This document shows positions 38,063-47,960 of a stretch of DNA of 64,000 bases, piece by piece. The DNA lies in assembly GCA_947501355.1 (NCBI GenBank), contig CANMVA010000001.1, forward strand, positions 1,620,001 through 1,684,000. Direction: 5' to 3'. This DNA is from an uncultured Paracoccaceae bacterium (lineage in GTDB: Bacteria > Pseudomonadota > Alphaproteobacteria > Rhodobacterales > Rhodobacteraceae). A model generated the notes under the pieces. That model did not search any database, was not told the DNA's origin, and saw only the letters and a list, made by a program, of their open reading frames with translations. Within the stretch, counting starts at the first letter, position 1. Every line of letters begins with the position of its first letter. Both the position numbers and the translations under genes were made by a program.

Positions 38063-38518
38063 TCAGGTGGCCAGCTTCGGTCCGGTGCGGAAATAGGACA
38101 CATTGTTGGTGAAGATGCCGTCCGGCTGCAGACGGATGAGTCGCCCTTCGGGATCGTCAATCCGCGCGACGGTCTTAATGAACCAGCGGTTCCAGTTTGC
38201 CTCGTCCGCATCAAGGTATTTGCGCAGGAGCCGCTTGAAGAGGGCTGGGTCCATCTCGGTGACTGTCGCTTTTCCGCGCAGACCCAGATGCAGCAATCGC
38301 CCTTCGGCATTGTCATAATCGACAATCTCGACCGCGCAGCGCGGGTCGGCCTCTATCCGCTGGACGGAGCGGCTGTCGCTTGATCCCAGCATCGACAGAA
38401 CCCCGTCGTCCCACAAAAACCAGACCGGCGCATTTCGTGGGCCATCGGTGGAGGTGGTGGCCAGGTTAGCCATCAAAGGCAAGCAGAGCACCCGCTCTGG
38501 ATCGAAAGATGTCGGCAT
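38063..38518 (-). CDS. Pyridoxamine 5'-phosphate oxidase-fold protein
   Basis: A 151-residue split-barrel flavin-binding protein. It contains LPLMANLATTSTDGPRNAPVWFLWDDGVL and RCAVEIVDYDNAEGRLLHLGLRGKATV, the normal core of the PNPOx-like family, with FKRLLRKYLD toward the C-terminus. These proteins may bind FMN, heme or F420; no choice is possible here. ATG at 38518 shares one base with the rsmA stop (TGATG), so it is the last gene of the lpt operon. Confidence 0.8.
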   Translation of the reverse strand: MPTSFDPERVLCLPLMANLATTSTDGPRNAPVWFLWDDGVLSMLGSSDSRSVQRIEADPRCAVEIVDYDNAEGRLLHLGLRGKATVTEMDPALFKRLLRKYLDADEANWNRWFIKTVARIDDPEGRLIRLQPDGIFTNNVSYFRTGPKLAT

Positions 38519-39357
38519 CAGCGGGCGACCTCGCGGGCGAGCGCGCAGAAACGCTCCAGAGAGATCTCCTCGGCGCGTTGGGTTGGTGTAATGCCCGCGG
38601 CGATCAAGCGATCTTCGATATCCGGGGCCACGCCTTTGAGGGAGGCGCGCAGCATCTTGCGGCGCTGGTTGAACGCGGCGGCCACAACGCGGGACAGCAC
38701 CTGCGCATCGGCGGGGTATTTCGGCTGATCGAGCGCGGTCAGATGCACGACGGCGGAATGCACTTTGGGGGCTGGGGTGAAGGCCTGCGGGGGCAAGTCC
38801 ATCACGATACGCGCCTCGGCACGCCATTGCGCAAGGATGGCGAGCCGTCCATAGGCTTTGCTGCCCGGCTGGGCGACGATCCGCTGGGCCACTTCCTTTT
38901 GGAACATCAGCGTGAGCGACTCCCAGAAGGGCGGCCAGTCTTTGGGCGTCAGCCAGCGCACCAGCAATTCGGTGCCGACATTATAGGGCAGGTTCGCCGC
39001 GACCCGGATCGGCGGGGTGAGGTGAATTAACGGATCGATCTCCAGCGCATCGCCGTTGATCACCTCAAGCCGTCCGGGATAGGCGTTCGCGATCTCGGCC
39101 AAGGCTGGCATGCAGCGGGCATCCTTTTCGACCGCCAGAACCCGGCGCGCGCCTTCGGCCAGCAAACCGCGTGTCAGCCCGCCCGGACCGGGGCCGATCT
39201 CCAATATGTCGCAAGTGCTGAGATCGCCTGCCTGCCGCGCGATCTTGGCGGTGAGGTTCAAATCCAGAAGAAAGTTCTGGCCCAGCGATTTCTTGGCACG
39301 CAGGTCATGGGCCGCGATCACCTCGCGCAGGGGCGGGAGGGTGTCGATGGCGCTCAT
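38518..39357 (-). CDS. rsmA: 16S rRNA dimethyladenosine transferase (RsmA/KsgA)
   Basis: Dimethylates two adjacent adenines in helix 45 of 16S rRNA. 279 residues. Motifs are [27 protein letters not shown] (SAM), [10 protein letters not shown], and the catalytic NLPYNVGT (NLPY). It overlaps pdxA by four bases upstream (ATGA), a gene order (surA-pdxA-rsmA) also known in gammaproteobacteria. Confidence 0.97.
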   Translation of the reverse strand: MSAIDTLPPLREVIAAHDLRAKKSLGQNFLLDLNLTAKIARQAGDLSTCDILEIGPGPGGLTRGLLAEGARRVLAVEKDARCMPALAEIANAYPGRLEVINGDALEIDPLIHLTPPIRVAANLPYNVGTELLVRWLTPKDWPPFWESLTLMFQKEVAQRIVAQPGSKAYGRLAILAQWRAEARIVMDLPPQAFTPAPKVHSAVVHLTALDQPKYPADAQVLSRVVAAAFNQRRKMLRASLKGVAPDIEDRLIAAGITPTQRAEEISLERFCALAREVAR

Positions 39358-40319
39358 GCGCGGGCCTCTGCCATGCGCTGCGCCATTTTGAGCGCCTCGA
39401 TGAGGGAGGTAGGGTCCGCGATGCCGGTGCCGGCGATATCGAAGGCCGTGCCGTGATCGGGGGAGGTGCGGATGAACGGCAGGCCCAGCGTGACGTTCAC
39501 GCCGCGGTCAAAGTCGATGGTCTTGATCGGGATCAGCGCCTGATCGTGATACATCGCGATTGCGGCGTCGTAGCCTGCGCGGGCGCGGGCGTGAAACATC
39601 GTGTCGGCTGACAATGGTCCGATCAGATCAAGGCCTTCGGCGCGCAGGGCTTCCAGCGTGGGCGCGATCAGATCAATCTCTTCCAGCCCCATCGCGCCGC
39701 CTTCGCCCGCATGGGGGTTCAGGCCCGCCACGGCGATCCTAGGGGCGACGATGCCGAAATCCCGGCGCAGTGCGGCATGGGTGATCAGGATCGTGTCGGT
39801 CAGACTGGCTGCACTCAGATGCGTGGGCACGTCTTTCAGGGGAATATGGATTGTGGCGGGAACAACGCGCAGCTCGTCACAGGCGAGCATCATCACAACG
39901 CTGTCCAACCCGCCCAAAGAGGCCAGATATTCCGTATGGCCCGGATAGGCAAAGCCCGCACCGTCTTGCAGGGCTTTCTTGTGGATCGGGCAGGTGGTGA
40001 GGGCCGAGGCCTGTCCAGCCTGCACCAGCTCAACCCCCCGTGCGATGGCGTCGATGACGCTTTGCGCCTGAGCGGGTTGCGGCAGGCCCGGACTGCGCGC
40101 GCCTTCAAAAGGTAGGGGGAGAACGGGTAGCGCGTCAGCGGCGATCAGCGCCTCCGCCGGGTCCGCGATGACCTTGACTGGACCATCTAGATGAGTGGGA
40201 TCACCGATATAAAAGAAGGGCACGCTGTCCTTCAGCGCCGCCCAGGCCTTCATCGCGATTTCGGGACCGATGCCCGCAGGCTCACCGCAGCTGAGCGCGA
40301 TGGGCAGGCGGGGGCTCAT
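39354..40319 (-). CDS. pdxA: 4-hydroxythreonine-4-phosphate dehydrogenase
   Basis: NAD-dependent enzyme of pyridoxal 5'-phosphate synthesis (DXP-dependent pathway). 321 residues. Visible motifs are [18 protein letters not shown] at the N-terminus, [25 protein letters not shown] with metal-binding His, [10 protein letters not shown] and [11 protein letters not shown], all conserved in the family. ATG at 40319 overlaps surA by four bases. Confidence 0.96.
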   Translation of the reverse strand: MSPRLPIALSCGEPAGIGPEIAMKAWAALKDSVPFFYIGDPTHLDGPVKVIADPAEALIAADALPVLPLPFEGARSPGLPQPAQAQSVIDAIARGVELVQAGQASALTTCPIHKKALQDGAGFAYPGHTEYLASLGGLDSVVMMLACDELRVVPATIHIPLKDVPTHLSAASLTDTILITHAALRRDFGIVAPRIAVAGLNPHAGEGGAMGLEEIDLIAPTLEALRAEGLDLIGPLSADTMFHARARAGYDAAIAMYHDQALIPIKTIDFDRGVNVTLGLPFIRTSPDHGTAFDIAGTGIADPTSLIEALKMAQRMAEARA

Positions 40320-41527
40320 TGGTATTCGATCACCGCATCGGCGCGCAATTCGGCCAGAAAGTTGTTGGCAAAACTTTCGACCCGACGATTGAAAAGCGCG
40401 TTGCGCACGTTTTCGCGGTCGACGTCTTCCCCCAGCGTCGGGGTGCGGCCACACATCATCAGGAAAACGAGCGTCTCGCCGCCCGCACGGGTTAGCGCGG
40501 TGGACACCTCGCCGTCGTCGAGCTTGGCCAGCTCAACCGCGATATCCTGGGGAATTTCGGCGGGGGGCAGGGCGCCGCGCTCCAGCACTTCTTCGGGCTG
40601 GCCTTTGGCAACACCGTAAAGATCATCGCAGGTGTCAACCTCTGCGCGCACGCGCTCGGCGGCGGCCAGACCGGCGGCAGAGCGGCCCCCGGCGATGTAA
40701 TAGGCGGCGTATTCGATGGCGGCATATTCCGTGGGCGCGGCTTCGGTTTCTTCGATGTCGCGCAGTTGGAAAAAGATCACCGCATTGGGGATCGGGATCG
40801 GGGCGCTGACCTCACCTGGTTTCAGGCCCAGAACGATCTGGCGGATTTGCGGCGGCAGGTTGCCAAGCGGCAACCAGTCCAGCTGACCCGACCGTGCGCG
40901 CGATCCCGAGACCGAGAAACGGCGCGCGGCGGATTGGAATGCCGCGATGCTGTCGATGCGCTGGATATCCTCAACCCGGCGTTGGGTCTGTGCGGCGGTC
41001 TGCGGTGTGTCGGGCAGGATGATCTCGTTCAAGAGGACACGAATCCCGCCATCGGACGAGGCGGCTTTGACGGCGCGGTCGATCTCGGCCTCTGTCACCT
41101 GGGCGCGCGGCGCAAATCGCGCGCGCGAGAGTTCCCGCCAGCCCAAACCGGCGCGCACGAAATCCCGGAAAGTCGAGCGGTCAACGCCACCTTGCCCAAT
41201 AGCCTGCACGAACTGCTCCAGTTCCAGATTGGCGCGGCCTGCGAATTCGGCCATGCCACCTTCGATCTGCTCTTCGGTCAGCTGAATGCCAGCCGCGGCT
41301 ACAGCATCAAGGCGCAACCGGTCGTCGATCAGCTGCTCTTCGGCCAGCTCTTCCAGATTGCCAGGAGAACGCAGCAGGGTCAGAAACAGGATTCGCTGGT
41401 CCAACTCATATTGCGTGATCGCCCGGTCGTTGACCTTGATCACCGGAGAGAAGGCGCTTTGGGCCGTTGCAGAGAATGCCAGACCAAAGCTCAGGCATAG
41501 GCAGGTGAACAGGCGCGACAGGATCAT
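40316..41527 (-). CDS. surA: Periplasmic chaperone/peptidyl-prolyl isomerase SurA
   Basis: A 403-residue exported parvulin-type chaperone for outer-membrane proteins. Signal peptide at 1-22 (LFTCLCLSFGLAFSATAQS). The N-terminal chaperone domain (about 28-170) starts VIKVNDRAITQYELDQRIL, and one parvulin domain follows with FSVSGSRARSGQLDWLPLGNLPP. It sits 20 bp downstream of lptD, whose product depends on SurA for assembly in known bacteria. Confidence 0.93.
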   Translation of the reverse strand: MILSRLFTCLCLSFGLAFSATAQSAFSPVIKVNDRAITQYELDQRILFLTLLRSPGNLEELAEEQLIDDRLRLDAVAAAGIQLTEEQIEGGMAEFAGRANLELEQFVQAIGQGGVDRSTFRDFVRAGLGWRELSRARFAPRAQVTEAEIDRAVKAASSDGGIRVLLNEIILPDTPQTAAQTQRRVEDIQRIDSIAAFQSAARRFSVSGSRARSGQLDWLPLGNLPPQIRQIVLGLKPGEVSAPIPIPNAVIFFQLRDIEETEAAPTEYAAIEYAAYYIAGGRSAAGLAAAERVRAEVDTCDDLYGVAKGQPEEVLERGALPPAEIPQDIAVELAKLDDGEVSTALTRAGGETLVFLMMCGRTPTLGEDVDRENVRNALFNRRVESFANNFLAELRADAVIEYQ

Positions 41528-41547
41528 GTCTCAGCTCTTTCCTCTTT

Positions 41548-43665
41548 TTATTTTATGCAGCTTCTTGCGTAGCTGCGCTGGCCCCTGCTTGTGCCGAAAC
41601 CGTTCAGCGCCACAGAGAAGTCAAAGGTTGTTTCGTCGTCCGTATTATCCGAGTAAGCAAAACGACGCGAGGCCGCAACTCCAAGTGTCACGCATTCATT
41701 GCGATATGTGATGCCGACACGGGCGCGTGAGGCCTGATCTGCGACGAAATCATAGCGCCAGTCCAGATCGGTGATCCAGTGCCGCGCAAGCCGGTAGCGC
41801 GTGTCGACTGTCCATTCGGACACGGCTTCGTCGCGATCTTCTTCGGCATCCTCAGCCTGCCAGATATAGGACGTGCCCAGGTTGAAGCGGGGGCCATCCC
41901 AGTCGGCGCGGAACTCGGCCCTGTTGAAGTCAAATTCATCATCCATCAGGCCGCGCGCGATCAGGCTGAGCCGGTCGCCGCTGTCATACCGGATTGCGGT
42001 CAGCCAATCCGATTGCAGACCGTTGAGACCGCTGGTGGCGGTGAACTGGTCCAGGTCTTCCTCGCGAAAGCTGCGCCCGACCGTGACGCCCAAAGACCAG
42101 CCATCGGGATCAAACCGCGTATAACCCATGGCAAGGGTCGCCCGTGCGCCACGCTCATACTGATCGGTGCCGGAAAAGCGGTTGAACGAAAGCAGGTTGC
42201 CTTCATCAAGTTCCGAGCGGGTGCTGTCCTCGTTCGGGACATCCTCGGCGTCGTTGTCGCTCCAGACGAACTGGGCGATGGGTTCGATCACATGACGCGC
42301 GCCAGAGACACCGCTGCGCGCCATGGGTAGACGAAATTCGAGACCGGCATAGGGGGTCAGCTGCGTGACCTCGTCGTCGAAGTTTGCGTCATCTTCACCT
42401 TCGATCCGGTAGCTGTCGTAGTTCAACGCGATGGCGGCTTCGGTCAGCAGGCCATACCGGCTGATCCAGTCGCGTTCATAGGCCAAGCGCCCGCTGATCC
42501 GGTTCACATCCCGCCCGACGCTGATCTGTTCGGATTCGCGATAAAATGCCATCGCATCGAAGCGCAGGACCAGTTCGCCACCGATCGCCGCCGGGAAAAA
42601 GCGCCGCTCGTAGTCGATTTCGGTAAGAACGGTCGGCTGGGTCTCATTGCGTTCATCATTGCGCAGGGTTTCAAAATTGGTGATGCGGGCCGTGGCCAGC
42701 TCATCGCGCCTGTAGCGGGAGAGGCCGATATGACTGTCGAGCCGGTCTTTACTCGTATAGTCGTAATCGCGCAGATACTCATCATCGCTGACCGCCTCCA
42801 CATCGAAGGTGAGCCGGAAATCCGAGGGCATCACAAAGGAGCCGCGTCCAAAAAGATAGCCGCGCAACCCGTCTGCATCAGAGTCGAGACTATCTGAACT
42901 GATCGCACCTACGGCCGAGATGCTGCCCTTGCGGAAGGCCTGACGATACCGGAATTCGCCCGTGCGGGTCTTGTCCGTGATGAAAGGCGTGAGGGTCAGA
43001 TCGGCGCTGTCGCCCAGTGGGATGAAATAGGGGGTGCGCAGCCCGGTGCCAACCTCGGATGTTGAGCGAATGGACGGGGTCAGGAAACCGCGCGCGCGCT
43101 CCAGCGTCGGGTCCGGGACCCGCAGGCGGGGCAGGTAAAAGACCGGCACATCCAAGACCCGCAAGCGGGCATTGTCGAAATAGATCTGCCGTTCCAATTC
43201 ATCATGGGTGACCCGTGTTGACCGGATGCTCCACAGCGGGGTCGGGCGGTGTGCACAGACCTGACAGGACGACACGGTCGTCTGATAGCTTTGGGTATAG
43301 CGCCCCTCGGCCCGGTTGATCTGGTTGGACGAGATTTGCAGCTGCTGGTCCAGCACCATCCGCGCGCCGCGCAGGATGCCGTTTTCAAAGCGCGGGTCCA
43401 TCTCGCCTTGATCTGCGAGCACCAGCAGCGTGTCATCCTGCTGGAAGGTGATCGGACCTTCGATGGTCAGCAGATCATCGGCCTGACTATAGGTGATCCG
43501 GCTCGCGCGCAGGCGTTGGCCGTCATAAAGCGCCTCGACATTGCCTTCGGCCACCAGCGTGTTGTCGGGAAAGACCTGCACCTCGTCGGCGATCAGGGTG
43601 GCGATCCCTTGCGCGCTGGCAAGGCCCGGCAGCAGGATCAGAAGAAGGGTGATGAGAAACCGCAT
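41548..43665 (-). CDS. lptD: LPS-assembly outer-membrane protein LptD
   Basis: Outer-membrane beta-barrel that inserts lipopolysaccharide in the outer leaflet. 705 residues. Signal peptide (FLITLLLILLPGLASAQ), N-terminal OstA/LptA-like domain (ADEVQVFPDNTLVAEGNVEALYDGQRL, read in parts), then a large barrel. Cys pairs are at SSCQVCAH in the N-terminal region and at NECVTL and the last residues (RSCIK), so disulfides linking N- and C-terminal regions as in E. coli are feasible. It shares one base with the stop of lptG (TGATG). Confidence 0.95.
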   Translation of the reverse strand: MRFLITLLLILLPGLASAQGIATLIADEVQVFPDNTLVAEGNVEALYDGQRLRASRITYSQADDLLTIEGPITFQQDDTLLVLADQGEMDPRFENGILRGARMVLDQQLQISSNQINRAEGRYTQSYQTTVSSCQVCAHRPTPLWSIRSTRVTHDELERQIYFDNARLRVLDVPVFYLPRLRVPDPTLERARGFLTPSIRSTSEVGTGLRTPYFIPLGDSADLTLTPFITDKTRTGEFRYRQAFRKGSISAVGAISSDSLDSDADGLRGYLFGRGSFVMPSDFRLTFDVEAVSDDEYLRDYDYTSKDRLDSHIGLSRYRRDELATARITNFETLRNDERNETQPTVLTEIDYERRFFPAAIGGELVLRFDAMAFYRESEQISVGRDVNRISGRLAYERDWISRYGLLTEAAIALNYDSYRIEGEDDANFDDEVTQLTPYAGLEFRLPMARSGVSGARHVIEPIAQFVWSDNDAEDVPNEDSTRSELDEGNLLSFNRFSGTDQYERGARATLAMGYTRFDPDGWSLGVTVGRSFREEDLDQFTATSGLNGLQSDWLTAIRYDSGDRLSLIARGLMDDEFDFNRAEFRADWDGPRFNLGTSYIWQAEDAEEDRDEAVSEWTVDTRYRLARHWITDLDWRYDFVADQASRARVGITYRNECVTLGVAASRRFAYSDNTDDETTFDFSVALNGFGTSRGQRSYARSCIK

Positions 43666-44759
43666 CAGCCGTCCTCCAGATGTAGCAAAAGGCCCAGGGC
43701 GAGGCAGATGGCAGCGAAAGGGGGTGCCCATGCGGCAAGGCCAACGGGCAATTGCCCGCTTTCGCCCAACACTTGCGCGAAGTTGCGCACGAAATAAAAG
43801 CCGAAACCGACCAGAACTGCGGCCAGCACCATGATGCCGGTCTTGCCAAGCCGTGTGTGGCGCATTGTGAAGCCCGCGCCCAACAGCACCATGGCCACCA
43901 TCAGAAGCGGCATCGCCAGTTCGGTCTGCAGCCAGACGCGGTGCGCGCGCGATGAAAAGCCCGCCGTGTCGAGGTCTTCGATAAAGGCCGAAAGCTCCCA
44001 GATCGGGATCGAAATGGGGGCCGCAAACCCATCGCGAATCTGCTCGACTGTCAGATCCGTGGGCAAGGCATAGGTGAAATGCGTCTCGGCGGAGCGTTCA
44101 GGGTTGAGATCCGACAGCTCCCATTTTTTGACGCCGCCCAGACGCCACGCGCCCTCGGTCAGTGTGGCGCTGTTGGCCTCAAGCCGTTGGGTCGGTGTGC
44201 CATCGGGCGAAAACGTGAAGAAGCTGACGCCGCTGAGCTGGGTTGCGGTCTCGTTGGCGCGCAAGGCGTGGATCACGGTCTGGCCGTCGGCATTGCCCTG
44301 GCGCAGCCACAACCCGTCCTCTGAGAGCGACAACACGCTCTCGGAGCCTTCCGAATAGCGCTCCGACTTGGCCACGTATTGGGTCGTCGTCGCGGCGACA
44401 ATCGGGTTCAGCGCGGCCACGGCCAGCGCCCCCAATACGAAAGTTGTGACCAAAGGTGCCACCAGACTGCGCAGGGCCGAGCGTCCGCTGGCGCGGGTGA
44501 CGACAAGCTCGCTGGTGCGGGCAAGGTTGAGGAATAACGCGATCGTGGCCAGGATCGTGATCAGCGGCAGGATGCGGTAGACGCCCTGGGGCAGGTTCAG
44601 CAAGGACAGCTCGACAATTTGGCCGAATGTGGCTTCATCCGCGTCAAACCGGCGAACCTGTTCGATCAGATCAAGCAACAGCAACATTGCCGAGAACACA
44701 GCCAGCACGGAAAAGAACGAGCGCAGGAAGCGCCGGGCGAAGTAGCCGTGCAGGATCAT
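43665..44759 (-). CDS. lptG: LPS export permease LptG
   Basis: A 364-residue transmembrane subunit of the LptB2FG exporter. Six membrane helices: three N-terminal (FLRSFFSVLAVFSAMLLLLDLIEQV, LITILATIALFLNLAR, LVAPLVTTFVLGALAVAAL), a periplasmic beta-jellyroll, then three C-terminal (LLMVAMVLLGAGF, GIMVLAAVLVGFGFYFV and the last ending LLLHLEDG). TSELVVTRASGRSALR is the coupling-helix type motif. It overlaps lptF by four bases. Confidence 0.95.
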   Translation of the reverse strand: MILHGYFARRFLRSFFSVLAVFSAMLLLLDLIEQVRRFDADEATFGQIVELSLLNLPQGVYRILPLITILATIALFLNLARTSELVVTRASGRSALRSLVAPLVTTFVLGALAVAALNPIVAATTTQYVAKSERYSEGSESVLSLSEDGLWLRQGNADGQTVIHALRANETATQLSGVSFFTFSPDGTPTQRLEANSATLTEGAWRLGGVKKWELSDLNPERSAETHFTYALPTDLTVEQIRDGFAAPISIPIWELSAFIEDLDTAGFSSRAHRVWLQTELAMPLLMVAMVLLGAGFTMRHTRLGKTGIMVLAAVLVGFGFYFVRNFAQVLGESGQLPVGLAAWAPPFAAICLALGLLLHLEDG

Positions 44760-45880
44760 GCCAGCGCCCTCCGCCGTGCAAAGAGGGCTGGCCGACTGGC
44801 CAGTGTCAGCAGGACGAGGGCGATGGCAATGCCAAGCGCTGCGGGCAGATAGGCCAGCGGCCAGGCCGAGACATCAGACTTCACGATCTCGGTCACCGAG
44901 CCTTCTACTAGCTTGAGCAGGATCAACACGCTGATCGCGCCGATGATCTGCTTCCAGACGCCAAAGCGGCTGAACCCGCCCAAAAGCAGCGTGCTGAACC
45001 CGATCAAGGCTGCCGCGATGCACAAGAATGCCTGCGCGAAGCGGTGATGCCCTTCCTGCGCCAATCGCGCGGGGCTGCGGTTTACTGCGGCACTCATTTC
45101 GGGGGATGGGAACAGCAACATCGATGTCGGCAGGATCGACGGGGAGGGTCGTCCGATGCTGGGCGGCTCCAGCAGGCCGCCGATATCATAGGTTGATTCT
45201 TCAAAATCGGTCTTCGACAGGCGCTGGGTCGCGGTGTCGAAGGTTTGTGTGCTGCCGTCAAACATCACGATCCGTGGCCCAGTTTCACTGCGCACCAGAA
45301 GTGCGCGTTGGGCGACATAGGTCGTGCGCTGGCCGTCATTCCGGGCGTCCGACATGAAGACATCATGCAAGACCCCGTCCGCGTCGATCATCCGCGAATA
45401 GAAGGTCACGTTCTCAGACGGGTGCACGAAAGCCCCTTCGTTCAAAAGGCTTGAGATCAGGTTCTGGGAGATCTCGGCCTCGCGTTCGGCCAGACGTTTT
45501 TCCGCCAAAGGCACCAGAAAATGCGTCAGGATCGACACCAGCAACGCCACGATCACGCCGAACACAAAGACAGGCCGCGCCATCCGAAAGGCGCTGAAAC
45601 CGGTGGATTGCATCACCACCAACTCGCTTTCCGAACTCAGACGGTTGGTCACGTAGATGGTTGCCGCAAAGGCCGAGACGGGCAGCACCAGCCGGATGAC
45701 ATTGGGCAGGGTGAGGGCGGTAAACTCCAGCACGACCGTGGCGGATTGCCCGTCCGAGATCAGCTGATCAAACAGGATCACGGCCCGGTTCAACCAGTAG
45801 ACCAGCACCAGGATCAGCGAGAAAAACCCGAATAACACCATGAGTTGCGACAGCAGATATCTGTCGAATCTCGCGAACAT
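44756..45880 (-). CDS. lptF: LPS export permease LptF
   Basis: A 374-residue partner of LptG with the same layout: N-terminal helices (LSQLMVLFGFFSLILVLVYW, LPNVIRLVLPVSAFAATIYV), SESELVVMQSTGFSAFRMARPV as coupling motif, a periplasmic domain from about 130 to 270, and C-terminal helices (IAAALIGFSTLLLGGF, IIGAISVLILLKLVEGSV, LPAALGIAIALVLLTLASR). It is the first gene of the lptF-lptG-lptD-surA-pdxA-rsmA-PNPOx unit and is divergent from pepA. Confidence 0.95.
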   Translation of the reverse strand: MFARFDRYLLSQLMVLFGFFSLILVLVYWLNRAVILFDQLISDGQSATVVLEFTALTLPNVIRLVLPVSAFAATIYVTNRLSSESELVVMQSTGFSAFRMARPVFVFGVIVALLVSILTHFLVPLAEKRLAEREAEISQNLISSLLNEGAFVHPSENVTFYSRMIDADGVLHDVFMSDARNDGQRTTYVAQRALLVRSETGPRIVMFDGSTQTFDTATQRLSKTDFEESTYDIGGLLEPPSIGRPSPSILPTSMLLFPSPEMSAAVNRSPARLAQEGHHRFAQAFLCIAAALIGFSTLLLGGFSRFGVWKQIIGAISVLILLKLVEGSVTEIVKSDVSAWPLAYLPAALGIAIALVLLTLASRPALFARRRALA

Positions 45881-46032
45881 GAATGCCCCCCCTGGGCCGC
45901 CTGCATTTTTGCCAACCTAACCCAATCGCGAGAGCCGTGAAACTGCAATCTGTGCCGCACTCTGGTCAAGCCGCGAGGTGCGCATTAGGTGTAGGAGAGT
46001 TCGATCTTTTCCGCCCTGTTGGAGGCTGCCCT

Positions 46033-47502
46033 ATGACTACCCCCGTCGCCTTGCATTTCACCGATGTCGAGCTGGATCAGATCAGCGATCTGACCGGTCG
46101 CGTTGCCGTTTTTGTCTCGGAAAGTGGCAAGCTGGATCAGACGGCGCGCCGGGTGAACCGCCTGACCAAGGGCGCATTGGAGCGCTTTGCAGACAGTGCG
46201 TCATTCAACGATATGGCGGTGGGCGACAGCAAAGAGCTGGCCTATCCGACCGGGATGATGGCCGAGTGGCTGAGTGTCGTGAAGCTGGACCGCAAGCCGA
46301 AGATCAGCGATGCGCGCAAGGCCGGGGCGCAACTGGGCAAGGCAAAGGGCAAGCGCGAATTACACGTGCTTGCCGGTAATCTCAAGAATGTCAGCGATGT
46401 GGCGCTGGGGGCTCTTTTGCGCGCTTATAGTTTTGAGGATCACAAAACGGCTGAGCGTGACAAGGCGGAAGGCATCAAGGTTTATGTAAGCGATTCCAAA
46501 TCCCTGGACGGCGAGGCTAAAGCGATCTCTGCGGTGGCCGAAGGTGTTTTCATGACCCGCGATCTGACATCAGAGCCCGCCAACGTGCTGACAACGACCG
46601 AATTCGCCAATCGTCTGGAAGCGATGTCCGATCTGGGTCTCAAGGTCACGGTACTGGACGAAGACCAGCTTGAGACGCTGGGTATGCGGACCTTGCTGTC
46701 GGTCGGCCAAGGCTCCGACAGTCCCTCCAAAGTCGTTGTGATGGAGTGGAACGGCGGCACCGTTGGTGACGCGCCGTTGGCGCTGGTGGGCAAGGGTGTC
46801 GTGTTCGACACGGGCGGGATCAGCCTCAAGCCGGCCGGCGGCATGGAGGACATGACCATGGATATGGGCGGTGCGGGTGTCGTTGCCGGTGTGATGCGCA
46901 CTTTGGCGATGCGCAAGGCCAAGGCCAATGTCGTGGGCCTTGTCGGTCTGGTCGAAAATATGCCCTCGGGCAACGCGACGCGCCCCGGCGATGTGGTGAC
47001 GTCGATGAAGGGCGACACGGTTGAGATTATCAACACCGATGCCGAGGGCCGCCTCGTTCTGGCCGACGTTCTTTGGTATGCGCAGGAGAAGTTTGAGCCG
47101 CGCGGCGTGATTGATCTGGCCACGCTCACTGGCGCTGTCATCATCGGGTTGGGCCATGAGATGGCCGGTGTCTTCTCGAACAATGATGATCTGGCGGGCC
47201 AATTCCTGTCCGCGGCCAAGGCAGAGGACGAGGGCGCGTGGCGTCTGCCGCTGGACCCGGCCTATGACAAACAGCTCAAATCGCAGATCGCCGACATGAA
47301 AAATGTGGGCGGGCGGCCCGCAGGCTCGATCACCGCGGCGCAGTTCCTGCAGCGGTTTGTGCTGGACGACACGCCCTGGATTCACCTTGATATCGCTGGG
47401 GTCGCGTCGGTGAAATCCGAGACGACATTTGCCCCGAAAGGCTCGACCGGGTGGGGCGTGCGGGCGTTGGACCGCTTGGTGCGCGACACGCTGGAGAGCT
47501 GA
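46033..47502 (+). CDS. pepA: Leucyl aminopeptidase (M17)
   Basis: A 489-residue cytosolic zinc aminopeptidase that trims N-terminal residues from peptides. The C-terminal catalytic domain has GKGVVFDTGGISLKPAGGMEDMTMDMGGAG (read in parts), with metal-binding Asp and Lys, and the signature NTDAEGRLVLAD. The N-terminal domain is less conserved. The start at 46033 has GGAGG at 46021-46025. Its stop shares a base with the next start, holC. Confidence 0.96.
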   Translation: MTTPVALHFTDVELDQISDLTGRVAVFVSESGKLDQTARRVNRLTKGALERFADSASFNDMAVGDSKELAYPTGMMAEWLSVVKLDRKPKISDARKAGAQLGKAKGKRELHVLAGNLKNVSDVALGALLRAYSFEDHKTAERDKAEGIKVYVSDSKSLDGEAKAISAVAEGVFMTRDLTSEPANVLTTTEFANRLEAMSDLGLKVTVLDEDQLETLGMRTLLSVGQGSDSPSKVVVMEWNGGTVGDAPLALVGKGVVFDTGGISLKPAGGMEDMTMDMGGAGVVAGVMRTLAMRKAKANVVGLVGLVENMPSGNATRPGDVVTSMKGDTVEIINTDAEGRLVLADVLWYAQEKFEPRGVIDLATLTGAVIIGLGHEMAGVFSNNDDLAGQFLSAAKAEDEGAWRLPLDPAYDKQLKSQIADMKNVGGRPAGSITAAQFLQRFVLDDTPWIHLDIAGVASVKSETTFAPKGSTGWGVRALDRLVRDTLES

Positions 47503-47960
47503 TGGGGGCCGCCTATTTCTATCATCTGACCAAGACGCCGTTGGAGCAGACCTTACCCATGCTGCTGGAGAAAAGCCGCGGCGCGGGGTGGCGTGTGGCC
47601 GTGCGCGGCATTGACACGGCCCGGCTGGATTGGTTGGACGAAAAGCTGTGGCTAGTGGGGGACGGATCCTTCCTGGCCCACGGCCGCGCAGGCGGGCCAC
47701 ATGACGCGGATCAGCCGATTTTACTGACCGATCAGCCCGATGCGCCGAATGACCCGGCCTGTGTCATGTGTGTTGACGGGGCCGAAATCTCGAAGGCCGA
47801 GGTCACTGCGCTTGAACGGGTCTGTATCCTCTTTGATGGCAATGATGAGGCTGCGCTGGCAGCCGCGCGGGTCCAGTGGAAGTCGCTGACGGATGACGGT
47901 TGTTCTGCTCAATACTGGTCACAGGAAAGTGGCCGTTGGGAGAAAAAGGCGGAACGCTAA
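47502..47960 (+). CDS. holC: DNA polymerase III chi subunit
   Basis: A 152-residue accessory subunit of the replicative clamp loader, linking it to SSB. It shows the chi N-terminus AAYFYHLTKTPLEQTLPMLLEKS and VRGIDTARLDWLDEKLWLVGDGSFLAHG (read in parts), then PILLTDQP and ERVCILFDG, all in the normal order. It directly follows pepA, an order also known in gammaproteobacteria (pepA-holC). Its stop overlaps that of the convergent retropepsin-like gene by four bases. Confidence 0.93.
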   Translation: MGAAYFYHLTKTPLEQTLPMLLEKSRGAGWRVAVRGIDTARLDWLDEKLWLVGDGSFLAHGRAGGPHDADQPILLTDQPDAPNDPACVMCVDGAEISKAEVTALERVCILFDGNDEAALAAARVQWKSLTDDGCSAQYWSQESGRWEKKAER